From Pseudomonadota bacterium (lineage in GTDB: Bacteria; Myxococcota_A; Polyangia; GCA-2747355), in assembly GCA_016702545.1 (NCBI GenBank), contig JADJDT010000006.1:1-64000 (forward strand): DNA of 64,000 nucleotides, written 5' to 3'. Position numbers and translations under genes: made by a program. Positions 10,423-20,015 of the stretch are shown in pieces (positions within the stretch are counted from its first letter, which is position 1; each line of letters begins with the position of its first letter). The notes beneath the pieces are model-generated. The model saw only the letters and a list, made by a program, of their open reading frames with translations. It searched no databases and had not been told where the DNA came from.

Positions 10423-11497
10423 TCAGGCGCCAGCGTGCCCGTGGCTGTCGATCCCGGCAAGCGGCCCACACCAGGCCTTGCGAGCCAGCACATTGACGGC
10501 GATGCCGACCTGGCGCGCGGTGAACTGCCGCTTGCGTGGGTTCCACGCATGGGTCCGCGCCACCACGTCGTCGAGGCTACGAAGGGCCTCGTGCGTCATG
10601 ACCCAGTGTACGGTCGCCAGCAGCTCCAGGCCGGCAGGGGACTCGAAACCTTCGACCAGCTCCGCCACCCGGTCGAAGCGCGAGCGGGTTTCGTGGTGCT
10701 GAGCGAGGAAGGCGGTCGCCCCGTCGACGGCTCCCGGCACCAGCTCGAGCTGCTTGTCGGGCGCGTCGCCACCATCCGCATACCCAGAGACGAGATGCCC
10801 CTCGATGATCTCAGCACATGGCGCAGATTCTCTGCGTAGGGGCCGTAGGGCGCTTGTCTGAAACGGAGGTGCAGCGGTTCGCCCGCTGCCTGCATGAAGT
10901 ACATCAGCTTGTGCACCTCCAGCAGGGTAACGAAGGGGTCGAGGAGGCCATCGAGATAGCGGTGCATGAGTTCCACGAGCGCCGCACGCCCGGCTGTCAT
11001 CTTCGGGACCTCGCGGGGTCTCGTCATCTTGTCAGCGCTCGGCGCACCCCTGGGTTCAAAGACGATCACGCGTACCTCGCTGAGTGGCCGCAGGGCGGCT
11101 TCGATGCGCACGTTCACCTCGACCCAAGCGAGGCCGCCAAGGCCGCTGCCGAGCGGGGAAGGGCGACCGACCGAATGTGCCTGTCGCGGATCACCTCGAC
11201 AAGCGCCGCCAGTCCCGCCTCGATGTCGTCCATCCGGCTCTTGCCGCGCCAGTGCCGCTTGGTGGGAAAATTGATCACGTAGCGTGGCGTGGTCAGGTGC
11301 CCGGTCTCAAACACAAACATCCGGCCCGGTTGCACCGCCTCCCGCTGGCAGGCCGCTGCGTAGGCCTTGAAGTTCTCGGGAAAGGCGCTCTTGAACTGTA
11401 GCGCGACGCCTCGCCCCATCACGCCGACGCAGTTGACGGTGTTGACCAACGCCTCGGCGTCGGCCTTCAGGATATCTCCGCTGCAGAACTCGATCAT
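10423..11497 (-). pseudogene. darG: DarG antitoxin (macrodomain ADP-ribosylglycohydrolase), two frameshifts
   Basis: The macrodomain starts MIEFCSGDILKADAEALVNT with VNCVGVMGRGVALQFK, then shifts frame in a C run near 11155 into PLGSGLGGLAWVEV. A second shift near 10810 leads from LRFRQAPYGPYAENLRHVL into IEGHLVSGYADGGDAP and a C-terminal region ending at 10423. The total is about 358 aa, normal for DarG. DarG removes the ADP-ribose that DarT places on DNA and also binds DarT. It follows darT by 17 bp in the order darT-darG. If the frameshifts were real, an intact DarT without DarG should be toxic, which favours sequence error for at least this gene. Confidence 0.8.
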
Positions 11498-11514
11498 GGC
11501 GGCCGTCTCCTCGC

Positions 11515-12156
11515 TCAGTAGTACCAGTCCGGGCGGATCGCCACTGGCGGCCGGTGGTCGCTAGCAGCCAGCGCGTCGAGGGCGTGTCGGTAGGCCTCCG
11601 GCGAGTGCACGCCGAGGCACTCGACCAGGTGCCACGGGAAGCTGCGTTCGAGCAGGAACTCAGCTTGCTTGCCCTCCGCGCACCGCTGCCACTCAGTTGC
11701 CTGGACGGCGTCCCAGTCGATCAGGTTCAGCGCTGCCAGAGCGCAACGATCCTCGAAGTGGTACGAACCCGCGTTCGACAGCGTGAAGGCCCAACGGCGG
11801 TCATTCTGTTCGGCCCAATCGACGGCTGCATGAAGATCGGCCTCGAGGTGAACGATCAGACCCTGTCCGCCACGGTAGGCCAGCTTCGGGTGATTGCGCA
11901 GATGGATGACGTACAACATGACCGAGCGTGGGCAGAAGTAGAACGGTACGCAGTCGCCCGGGCGCACACCGGGATGGCTTACCAGGGCAAGCTCCTCGCG
12001 TCGCCGCTGTTTGATGTCGCTCATGCCGATGGCGGTGCCGGGTGGCATGCGCCGGGCCGTTTCCGCATCGCACCACAAGCACCCGTCGGCCGCGATCGAC
12101 GCCAGTCGGTCCACATGCACGATGTGGTACAGCCTAGGCCGTGCCGGTGTCGCCAT
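11515..12156 (-). CDS. darT: DarT DNA ADP-ribosyltransferase toxin (DUF4433)
   Basis: This intact 213-aa protein starts MATPARPRLYHIVHVDRLAS. Family features include the NAD-binding start region, GMSDIKQRRREE, VPFYFCPRSVMLYVIH and the C-terminal segment QAEFLLERSFPWHLVECLGV with the expected catalytic Glu. DarT modifies single-stranded DNA with ADP-ribose and blocks replication; the darT-darG pair acts as a toxin-antitoxin or anti-phage system. It is not frameshifted, unlike its partner. Confidence 0.88.
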   Translation of the reverse strand: MATPARPRLYHIVHVDRLASIAADGCLWCDAETARRMPPGTAIGMSDIKQRRREELALVSHPGVRPGDCVPFYFCPRSVMLYVIHLRNHPKLAYRGGQGLIVHLEADLHAAVDWAEQNDRRWAFTLSNAGSYHFEDRCALAALNLIDWDAVQATEWQRCAEGKQAEFLLERSFPWHLVECLGVHSPEAYRHALDALAASDHRPPVAIRPDWYY

Positions 12157-12249
12157 GCCGCTAGGCTCCGTAGGTCACGTGTAACATACCGCTGGAAGAT
12201 AGCCGCACGGTTACCTCTGGTCGAGCGTGGGCATCGCGGTTGTCAACAC

Positions 12250-13389
12250 TCAGGGCAACGCGAGGTCCTGGCAGAAGCGGGCGAAGGGCAGGACTGTGAT
12301 CTTGCCCGTCGCGAAGTGCCGGTCGCCGCGATGCACCTGGTAGAAGCGTGGGATCGGCGCGCGTTCGGCGAAGTAGCGCAGCGACGGGCCGATCTCGCTC
12401 TGGCCGCTCTTGCACTCCACGGCGAAGAGCGGGCTGCCGTCGCGCAGCACGACGAAGTCGACCTCCCGCCGATCGGTGTCGCGGAGGAAGCGGAGCTCCA
12501 TGCGGTAGCCTTCGAGGTCCTCGACCAGGTGGCAGTACTTGAGCAGCTGCGAAGCCACCAGGTTCTCGAAGCGCGGACCCGGATCGGCCACCATCGACCA
12601 GTCCCAGAGGTAGAGCTTGCGCTCCTTCTTGACGGCCCGGATGCGCGGCGCGCCGAAGGGCGCCACCCGAAAGCAAACGTACAGGTTCTCGAGGATCGTC
12701 AGCCAGCGCTCGACGGTCTTGTGATCGACCTCGAGGTCCTGGCGCAGGTTGGCGACCGAGAGCGGCGCCCCCACGCGGCGCGGCAACAGCTCGACGAGTT
12801 GTTCGACCAGGCTGATCTCGTGCACGCGCTCCAAGTCGCGCAGGTCGTCGCGCACGACGCGCGAGAGGCGATCGCGCTGCCAGATGCGGTGCGCGCGGCT
12901 GTCGGCGGCGAAGAGCGGCTCGGGGAAGCCGCCGAAGGCCAACAGATCGTCGAGACCCCGCCCGCTCGACCCGGCATCCAGCTCCGGCAGCGAGAAGGGG
13001 TGCAGGCGCAGGTAACGATAGCGCCCCTGCAGCGAGTCGCCGTCCTTGCGGTAGTGATCGAGCCGCGCGGAGCCGGTGACGACGATGCGGCGCAGCGATT
13101 TCTCGGTGTCCCAGATGCCCTTGATCAGCCCACGCCAGCGCGCGTATTTGTGAAGCTCAGCGAAGACGAGCAGGGGCTCGTCGGCGGGCAACTCGGCCTT
13201 GAGGACCCGCGGCCGCGCGCGCGGGTCGTCCCAATTGAGGTAGGCCGGATGGCGCTCCGTCGCGCGCTTGCCGACGAGCTCGAGTGCGAGCGTGGTCTTG
13301 CCGACCTGGCGCGGCCCGCCGATGAAGGCCATCTTGCGGGCCTCCAGCACGCCCTCGACCGTCGAATGCAGGTAGCGCGGGGCCCGCAT
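12250..13389 (-). CDS. AAA_14/DUF4143 ATP-binding protein
   Basis: This 379-aa protein has Walker A GGPRQVGKTT near the N-terminus, an arginine-containing sensor region (RRIVVTGSARLD) and a C-terminal DUF4143 half with a nuclease-like EVDFVV...FAVECKSG pattern (PD-(D/E)XK-like). The Walker B position reads LLVFAELHKY where the family has DE(I/L)HK, so the Asp is replaced by Ala (codon GCT). The family is common in mobile and defence regions; its biochemical role is not settled. It lies on the same strand as darTG, 93 bp upstream. Confidence 0.8.
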   Translation of the reverse strand: MRAPRYLHSTVEGVLEARKMAFIGGPRQVGKTTLALELVGKRATERHPAYLNWDDPRARPRVLKAELPADEPLLVFAELHKYARWRGLIKGIWDTEKSLRRIVVTGSARLDHYRKDGDSLQGRYRYLRLHPFSLPELDAGSSGRGLDDLLAFGGFPEPLFAADSRAHRIWQRDRLSRVVRDDLRDLERVHEISLVEQLVELLPRRVGAPLSVANLRQDLEVDHKTVERWLTILENLYVCFRVAPFGAPRIRAVKKERKLYLWDWSMVADPGPRFENLVASQLLKYCHLVEDLEGYRMELRFLRDTDRREVDFVVLRDGSPLFAVECKSGQSEIGPSLRYFAERAPIPRFYQVHRGDRHFATGKITVLPFARFCQDLALP

Positions 13390-13673
13390 GAAGTAGACCG
13401 TGGTCCAGTTTACTCATGAGCACAATGGAGGACTGTCCAGATTACGCGGACGGCGCAGCCCGGCTGCCTCGGGGTGTGAAATTTTGGTGACAGGCGAAAG
13501 CGGCCGGACGGCACACCCCAGGCCTGGCCAGCGGACGAGCAGTTCGATCTTTTGGCGAGCGTTTGCCAGCGAGTGGTGCCAAGGGCTGGGCCCTTGGCTG
13601 GCGCTCGGAGGCGGGCGGCCGGGGGGGAACGCTTGTTGCAGAGCCGCGCCGAGACCGCGAAAGGGGGGAGGCG
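13390..13673. other. Intergenic region, no gene seen
   Basis: These 284 bp lie between two divergently oriented genes. No convincing coding frame, tRNA or strong promoter was seen. A G-rich stretch near its right end provides a Shine-Dalgarno-like GGGGGGAG immediately before the ATG at 13674. Confidence 0.5.
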
Positions 13674-14774
13674 ATGAGAGCGTTATCGATCCGGAAGTGG
13701 GGACGGCTTGGCCTGGAGGTGGTGCTGCCGTTGGTGCTGGCGAGTGGCTGTGCCTCCGGCAGCGCGCTGCAGCAGGGCGAGGCGCGCCCCCAGGGCCGCG
13801 GCGACGCGACCGCGGACGCGATGGACGCAGCCTCGGGGGCGCGTCCGACCCTCCAAAGCTGCGTGGGTGCGAGCTTCGCAGCCGTGCCGGAGCGCGGCTG
13901 GGACCAGCTCAGCAGTAGGCTCGTGGCGGCGCTTGGCGCGGCCCAGCACTCGATGCAGGACGTTCTGGTGACGCCGAGCAGCCCAATCGCTCTGGTGGGC
14001 AAGTTCGCCTACGGCGCCGTCTCGAAGGACATGGAGCACGAAACCGTGCGCGGGTTCCTCCACGATTGCAGCGGCTGGCGCAGCCTCGGCGATCGACGCA
14101 CCAACGACGATGGCCGCGTCACCTTCGCTCCGGACTTCGCGCTGCCGGTCGGCGTGTACGATGTGGTGCTCGAGCTGTTGGGTGATGCGAGCCTCGCCCG
14201 CGGACGGGTCTGGGTGCTGCCCGTGGGCACCCGGCTGGTGGTCTCGGACATCGACGGGACGCTCACGACCGGCGACGAGGAGGTGTTCCGGGACGTGTTC
14301 GTCGAGCTGTTCTCGCCCTTGTTCGCCGGCAGCTATGTGCCCCGCGCGTACCCGAGCGCGGTGGAGCTGACGCAGGCACTCGTGGCGCGCAAATACCTGC
14401 TGGTCTATCTCACGGGCCGGCCCTACTGGTTGACGGGAACGACGCGCGACTGGCTGAGCGAGCTCGGCTTCGCGCTCGGCGCGCTGCATACCTGCGACAG
14501 CAACGCCGAGGCGCTACCGACGGAGGGGGGCGTGCAGGCCTTCAAGCTGGCCTATCTGCGCAGCCTCGAGCGGGCGGGCTTCGTGGTCGACGAGGCCTAC
14601 GGCAACGCGCCCACCGATGTCGGGGCCTACTTGGGGGCCGGCCTGGCGGCCGAGCGCATTTGGATCATCGGCAAGCATGGCGGCAGCCACGGCACGAAGG
14701 GCGTCGCCGCGAGCTGGGAGGCCCGCACCGCCGAGGCGAGGGCGCTCCCAGCGGTGACGCAGACCTTCGACTGA
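13674..14774 (+). CDS. Lipin/LNS2-like HAD phosphatase, predicted lipoprotein
   Basis: This 366-aa protein begins with a signal sequence ending LVLASGC, a lipobox with Cys near residue 24. The C-terminal half has the HAD phosphatase motif VVSDIDGTLTTGDEE and the second motif VYLTGRPYWLTGTT, as in the LNS2 domain of lipins and phosphatidylinositol-transfer proteins. A Mg-dependent lipid phosphatase anchored in the cell envelope is the likely role, possibly phosphatidate phosphatase. The start was chosen for the strong upstream GGGGGGAG and the signal peptide. Substrate is inferred from the family only. Confidence 0.75.
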   Translation: MRALSIRKWGRLGLEVVLPLVLASGCASGSALQQGEARPQGRGDATADAMDAASGARPTLQSCVGASFAAVPERGWDQLSSRLVAALGAAQHSMQDVLVTPSSPIALVGKFAYGAVSKDMEHETVRGFLHDCSGWRSLGDRRTNDDGRVTFAPDFALPVGVYDVVLELLGDASLARGRVWVLPVGTRLVVSDIDGTLTTGDEEVFRDVFVELFSPLFAGSYVPRAYPSAVELTQALVARKYLLVYLTGRPYWLTGTTRDWLSELGFALGALHTCDSNAEALPTEGGVQAFKLAYLRSLERAGFVVDEAYGNAPTDVGAYLGAGLAAERIWIIGKHGGSHGTKGVAASWEARTAEARALPAVTQTFD

Positions 14775-14790
14775 CGCTGCCTTCGACCTC

Positions 14791-14829
14791 GAACGCCCTA
14801 CTGGAACGCTCTACTGGAACGCCCTATTG
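14791..14829. repeat. Tandem repeat, 13 bp x 3, after the lipin-like gene
   Basis: Three copies of a 13-bp unit (GAACGCCCTACTG, GAACGCTCTACTG, GAACGCCCTATTG) lie between the convergent stops and run slightly into the last codons of the minus-strand lipoprotein. Just upstream CCTTCGAC is also doubled across the stop codon. Confidence 0.85.
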
Positions 14830-15843
14830 GGCGAGCTGCAGCTCGATCATCGTCGTGGCGCGGAGCTGGGTGGCGGCGGGGGAGCCTTGGGCGGTGGTCA
14901 GTGCTGTGGTGCGGGAGCGCACGCGGCGGAGGCTGAGCTTGAGCTTGTCGCTGGGCTGGAGGTTGAGGCTGATGGTCTCGATCGCTCCGACCGGGATCGT
15001 CAGGCAACCGTCGTCGCGCCCGATGCAGACGACGGCGTCGCGGCTAGCGCTGGTGGCTCCGCGCAGCCGGGCCTCGACCCAGTCGCCGTTGCCCGGCGTC
15101 CAGCGCAGGGGCAGGTCGGTGTCGCCGAGCGCGACGCTTGCGGCGGGGTCGGGTTGTAGCAGCGTGAGGGGCGCGGGCGGCTCGATGCTCTGGGTGTAGC
15201 TCGGTAGCGCGTCGGTGGCGCTGGCGCCCGTCATCTGCACGGTCAGCGGTCCGGCGCCGAAGAGCGGGGGGCTGGCGTCCGTCTTGCCCCAGCGTGCCTG
15301 CGTGGCGTCGAGCGCGCTGAGCTGCAGCGCGCCGGCGGCCAGGCCGTCCAGCGTCACGGCCTCGACGGGCAGCGGGGTCGATTGACAGGGTACGCAGGCG
15401 CCGGCCACGCAGACCTCGCGGTCGGCCTGGCAGGTCGCGTTGCCGCAGGGGCCGCCCGAATCGGCCGGGCAGCGCGGGGTCGGCTCGCCGGTGAGCAGGA
15501 AGCAGGAGGCGACGCCACAGCAGGGGGCGGGTAGGCGGGACGAGGTCGCGCCAGTCGAGAGATCGAGGCTGGTGAAGGCCACCAGCGCCGTCTCGGTGAG
15601 CTTACCGTCCGCATCGTAGACGCGACGCGTCTCGAGCTGCACCTGAGCGACGCGCAGGACGTCGTCGGCGAAGCCGTCCAGCTCGGGGGGCGCCTCGGGC
15701 AGGCACGGACCATCGCCGCCGCTGCTGCCGCAGGCCGTCGCGCCGAGGGCCAGCGCGGTCGCCGTGATGATGGCCCAGGAGGTCAGGCCGCGGGCGCGGC
15801 GGGCGCGCGCGTCACTCGAAGATGACGAAGTCTTCGTCGGCAA
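14824..15843 (-). CDS. Cys-rich predicted lipoprotein, unknown function
   Basis: This 339-aa protein starts with TTG at 15843; no ATG or GTG fits the frame before the signal peptide (SWAIITATALALGATACGS, Cys at the lipobox). A mid-section has Cys-rich repeats (CPADSGGPCGNATC, CVAGACVPC) seen in myxobacterial surface proteins, followed by a predicted beta-rich domain. It overlaps the end of the upstream VWA gene by 32 bp, suggesting co-expression. No catalytic motif was recognised. Confidence 0.65.
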   Translation of the reverse strand: MPTKTSSSSSDARARRARGLTSWAIITATALALGATACGSSGGDGPCLPEAPPELDGFADDVLRVAQVQLETRRVYDADGKLTETALVAFTSLDLSTGATSSRLPAPCCGVASCFLLTGEPTPRCPADSGGPCGNATCQADREVCVAGACVPCQSTPLPVEAVTLDGLAAGALQLSALDATQARWGKTDASPPLFGAGPLTVQMTGASATDALPSYTQSIEPPAPLTLLQPDPAASVALGDTDLPLRWTPGNGDWVEARLRGATSASRDAVVCIGRDDGCLTIPVGAIETISLNLQPSDKLKLSLRRVRSRTTALTTAQGSPAATQLRATTMIELQLAQ

Positions 15844-18146
15844 AGGTCAGCTCCGGGGTCTTGGGGGTGCGCCGCTCGGGCGGTCCGCGCAGGTAGTTGA
15901 GCACCGTGCTGGCGCTGCGGAAAATGCCGTAGCTGCTCTTGGCATCACGGGGGGCTTGGGCGAAGTAGAGCTGCACGGTGTTGTCGCCGCGCTCGCTGCG
16001 CAACAGCGCCTGGGGCGCCGGGTACCAGGCCGCGGTGGTCTCCACCAGCGTGATGTTGCGGACGCGGAAGCGCAGGCAATTGCGCTCGGCGCCGCTGATC
16101 ACCAGGCGATCGAGCGCCGCCGTGGGGATGTAGTAGGAGGGCCCGTCGACGGCGACCGTGACGAAGGAGCCGTTGCGCGAGACCAGCCGGAGGCCCTCGC
16201 CGGAGGCCTGGCTGATGTCGACCGGCGGGCCGAAGTCGCCCCCCGCGGTCAGATCGCCGGGGTCGCGCCACGAGAGCGTGGCGGGCGGGCCGGGCTCGAA
16301 GCGCAAGTAGCCGACGCCCGGCTGGCTGTCGGCGGAGGCGCTCTTGACCGTCACGCCCGTGATCGCCGTGGGCTGACTGACGCTGATCACGGTGCGGATC
16401 CCCTCGTCGACCTCTTCGTAGCGGTAGCTCAGATCGAGTTGGCGCTGCGCATCGTTGGCCCGCGGGTCGGTGTGTCCGCGGACCTCGACGCGGTTGAGCA
16501 GGCCGTCGAGATCGGCGTCGTCGAGCGGGTCGACGGCGAGGTAGTTGGTGCCGGCGATCAACTTCGACGCGGTCGGGGAGGCCGTCGGCGTCGGTGTCGA
16601 AGAGCGAGTCGATCGTGCCGAGCAGGCGCTCCTCGCAGGCGTTGAGGCCATCGCGGTCGCGGTCGCCGTAGAGGCGCCAGCGCTTGGTGCCACCCGCGGG
16701 ATCGCAGAGGTCGAGGTCGTCGCGCGTGTCGCTCGGGAGATCGAGGCACTCGATCGGCTGCGTGGCGCCCAGCGGGTCGCTGGCCAGCTTGACCTCGATG
16801 CCGTCGCCGATGCCGTCGCCGTCGCTGTCCGGATCCTCGGGGCAGGTGCCGAGGCTGCGCTCGCTCTCGCTGCTCAGGCCGTCCTGATCGGCGTCGGCGA
16901 CCGGGCCGGTGCCGCCGGGAACGGCGCTGTTGTTGACGACGACGAGCTCCTTGATCACCAGCGGCTCGCGAGCCGTGTAGAGATCGACGTGGCTGAAGGA
17001 GATCGCCTGGGGCACCGTGAACTCGAGGAAGCTGCCGCCGCCGGCGAAGGCCATCTCGCTCAACAGGTGGACGGCGCGTGCGCGGTCCGCATCGGCTCCG
17101 CGCTCGACGCCGCCGACCAGGCACGAGGGCGGGCGAAAGGGGTCGGTCGGCGTGCGCGTCCCGCGGTCGGCCAGGTAGGTCGTGTGGAGCTGCAGCTCGG
17201 AGGCGCCGTTCTCGAGCACGAACTCCCGTAGCTCCCGCACCGCGCCGACGAGCTGGCGTTCCTCGCAGGAGCGCGCGAAGCCGCCGGCGGGAAAGACGCA
17301 GGTGAGCTGGCAGGAGCGGCCGCCGAGCGTGGCCGGATCGACGCCGAAGTCGGCGGGCTTGGTGGGCACCACCCATTGCGTGAAGGTGTCGGGGCAGGGC
17401 GCGTTGCCGCAGGCCGCGCTGTTGGGCTTGGAGGGATCGTCGCATTCCGCCCAGGCGCAGCTGGGCCAGCCGGCGGCCTCGGTGGCAGGGTCGCGGCAGG
17501 CGCAGCGATTGATGGCCGGGGCGGGTGCCCCGCCGGCGAAGACGACGACGGCGTAGGAGGTGCGCGACACGAGGCCCGGGTCGCCGCCCAGCACGTCGCC
17601 GGTGATGATGCTCGACGCCAGGCTCAACGCCGCGCGCAGGTCGCGGCAGCGACCGACTGGCAGCCGCCGCTGCTGCTCTGGATCACCGTCGCCGCGGCGT
17701 TCAGCAGCGAGGTGTCGCGGGTGAAGCCGCCGTCGATGCGGTTGACGGCGCGGGCCCGTACTGATCACGCCGAACGAGTAGTTCGGGTTGCGGCTCCAGA
17801 GCGTGATCACGTCGTTGACGGCCTTGCCGCGAATGCCGGTCGGATCGTTGGCGGGGTCGACCAGCGACTGGCTGGTGTCGATCAGAAACAGCACCTTGAC
17901 CGGAAAGTTCCGCTGGCGCGGATCGTCGGTGCAGACGGTCCCGGTGACGGCCAGCTTATTGGCCTGATACGGCGCCAGGCGTGAGCGGTAGACGCCGGCA
18001 TCGGTGCAGGACGCGGCGAGCGCGGCGAGCAGCGGCACGGCGCACCAGGTCACGCGCCGCTGCGCCCGGTCGGCGCAGCGCCGCCGGCCCCCCGCGGTGA
18101 GGGCCATGCTGCGCGTGCGTTTCATCAGTCGCTTGCGAGCCTGCAT
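15812..18146 (-). pseudogene. VWA-domain lipoprotein with thrombospondin-3-like Ca repeats, three frame changes
   Basis: The start has a long basic leader and a lipobox (LLAALAASC). A VWA domain follows with MIDAS-type VLFLIDTSQS. Two compensating frame changes (about 17755 and 17653) mask the segment NRIDGGFTRDTSLLNAAATV, after which the original frame resumes. Further on are DxDxDG calcium-binding repeats (DADQDGLSSESE, DSDGDGIGDGIE, DTDADGLPDRVE), and a third change near 16563 leads to LIAGTNYLAVDPLDDADLDG and a beta-rich C-terminus ending at 15812. Full length is about 777 aa. The likely role is a surface adhesion or interaction protein. The frame changes are probably sequence errors because the domains resume exactly. 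Confidence 0.7.
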
Positions 18147-18308
18147 CGTCTCTCGCTATGCTGGGGTTCGATCGTCGCCGACCGACTGCTTGCACGGTAA
18201 CACGGAAGCGAGTCGTGATCCCAGCCCGGGCTGGGCCGCGGCGCCGCTGCGCGGGGGTCGCCGGAGCCCGTCGTCAGGCTGTTCCAGGGCAGGTCTGAGA
18301 AGGAGATC

Positions 18309-19964
18309 ATGGACGACGCTGGCACCGTTACGCCGACCCGCTTCGGTCGCTACGAGCTGCTCGAGCTCGTCGGTCGCGGCGGCATGGCCGAGGTGTTTCG
18401 CGCGCGCCTGGCCGGCGCCGCGGGCACCGAGAAGCTGCTCTGTATCAAGCGCATCCTGCCGACGCTGTCGCAGCACGCCGAGTTCATCGCGCTCTTTGTC
18501 AGCGAGGCCCGCGTCGCGCTGCCGTTGACGCACGGCAATATCACCCAGGTCTTCGATTTCGGCGAGGTCGAGGGCGTCTACTACCTGGCGATGGAGTACG
18601 TCCATGGCCAGAACCTGGCGCGCGTGCTGCAGCGCGTGCAGGAGGGGGGCGCGCTGCTGCCGACGCCCGCGGCGCTCTACATCGCGGCCGAGCTCTGCCG
18701 CGGCCTGCAGTATGCCCATGGCTACGCCGATGCCAACGGCCGCGCGGTGGCCGTCGTGCATCGCGACGTCTCGCCGCACAACGCGCTGATCTCCTACAAC
18801 GGTGAGGTCAAGCTGACGGACTTCGGCATCGCCTCGGCGGCGAGCAAGGCGCCCGGCGGCGAGGCGGTGCTGCGCGGCAAGCCCTGCTATCTCTCGCCCG
18901 AGCAGGCGCAGGGCACCGGGGGGGACTCGCGCAGCGATATCTTCGCGATGGGGGCCGTGCTCTACGAGATGTTGACCGGCACGCGGCCCTTCGAGGCCGA
19001 GAGCGACCCGCAGACCCTCGAGCGCGTCTCTACGCTCGAGGTCGAGCCGCCGAGCGCCATCAATCCGGCGCTCGATGAGGCCCTCGACGCGATCGTGCTC
19101 AAGGCGTTGGCCAAGGATCCGGCGGAGCGCTACCAGCGCGCCGAGGACCTGCAAGTGGGTCTCGCGGGCGTGCTGCACCGCCTGGCGCCGGACTTCACGG
19201 CGCAGAGCCTCGGCGCCTTGCTGCGCACCCTCTTCGCCTGGGAGGTCCAGGCCGATCAGGGCCCGCTGGCGCTGCGCGACCGGTTGCTCTTCCAGCTCGC
19301 TCGCGCCGGCGTCAGCGTCGGTGACGTCGCCTCGACGGAGCGGCTGCTGGCGATGGCGACAGTGGCGATCGGCCCGATCGGCGCCACCGCGGCGCGCGGG
19401 GTGTCGCGGCCACGGCAGCGGGGTTGGCGACCGACCGGCACGGCCTGGCTGGGCCTCGCGCTCAGCGCCGTGGTGGCGGCCGGGCTGTGGCTGGGGCGCA
19501 CGTCGCCGCCCCAGGCGATCGTGGCCGCCGACCTCGGCCCGATTCCCGAGCCGACCGAGCACCTGACGCCGGCGTCGCTGCGCGGTCGTGGGCCGGATGA
19601 GTACTTCGTTGATCCGAGCGCGACGGGGACGACGGGGCCGGCGCCGCTCGCTGCGGCGGGTGCGAGCTCCGGATCCACCGCGTCAGATCGCAAGCCGAGC
19701 CCGGCGCCCGCGCGTGCCGCCGCTTATCTCAACTGCAACAGCTGGCCCTGGTCGGTGGTCTACGTCGACGGGCGGCGCCTGCGCGGCAATACGCCCCTCT
19801 ATCGGGTGAAGGTGGCGGCCGGTCGTCGCCGGCTGCGTTTCGTCAATCCCGAGCTCGGCCTGAGCAAGGAAGTGACGGTGGCCCTGGCGCCGGCCCAGGT
19901 GCGCACCGTGGCCGTGCGACTCGATCCGGCTCCCGGGGGCGAGACCTTGGGTGGCGGCGAATAG
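18309..19964 (+). CDS. Eukaryotic-type Ser/Thr protein kinase with C-terminal PEGA domain
   Basis: This 551-aa protein has an intact kinase domain: glycine loop GRGGMAEVF, the VAIK-equivalent Lys in LLCIKRIL, catalytic VVHRDVSPHNAL, LTDFGIASAA and YLSPEQAQG. A transmembrane helix (AWLGLALSAVVAAGLWLG) at about residue 380 is followed by a linker and a PEGA-like domain (VVYVDGRRLRGNTPLYRVKV). It is a membrane-anchored signalling kinase, a family strongly expanded in myxobacteria. It is followed closely by the propeller lipoprotein gene. Substrate unknown. Confidence 0.88.
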   Translation: MDDAGTVTPTRFGRYELLELVGRGGMAEVFRARLAGAAGTEKLLCIKRILPTLSQHAEFIALFVSEARVALPLTHGNITQVFDFGEVEGVYYLAMEYVHGQNLARVLQRVQEGGALLPTPAALYIAAELCRGLQYAHGYADANGRAVAVVHRDVSPHNALISYNGEVKLTDFGIASAASKAPGGEAVLRGKPCYLSPEQAQGTGGDSRSDIFAMGAVLYEMLTGTRPFEAESDPQTLERVSTLEVEPPSAINPALDEALDAIVLKALAKDPAERYQRAEDLQVGLAGVLHRLAPDFTAQSLGALLRTLFAWEVQADQGPLALRDRLLFQLARAGVSVGDVASTERLLAMATVAIGPIGATAARGVSRPRQRGWRPTGTAWLGLALSAVVAAGLWLGRTSPPQAIVAADLGPIPEPTEHLTPASLRGRGPDEYFVDPSATGTTGPAPLAAAGASSGSTASDRKPSPAPARAAAYLNCNSWPWSVVYVDGRRLRGNTPLYRVKVAAGRRRLRFVNPELGLSKEVTVALAPAQVRTVAVRLDPAPGGETLGGGE

Positions 19965-20015
19965 GGTGATGTGGAAATAGGTCGCTGGGTGGCGGGGAAT
20001 AGCGAGGGTGAAGTG

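Noticed and set aside
11554..13419. Long plus-strand frame of about 621 codons
   Set aside because: Antisense of darT and the AAA_14 ATPase, both of which show clear family motifs.
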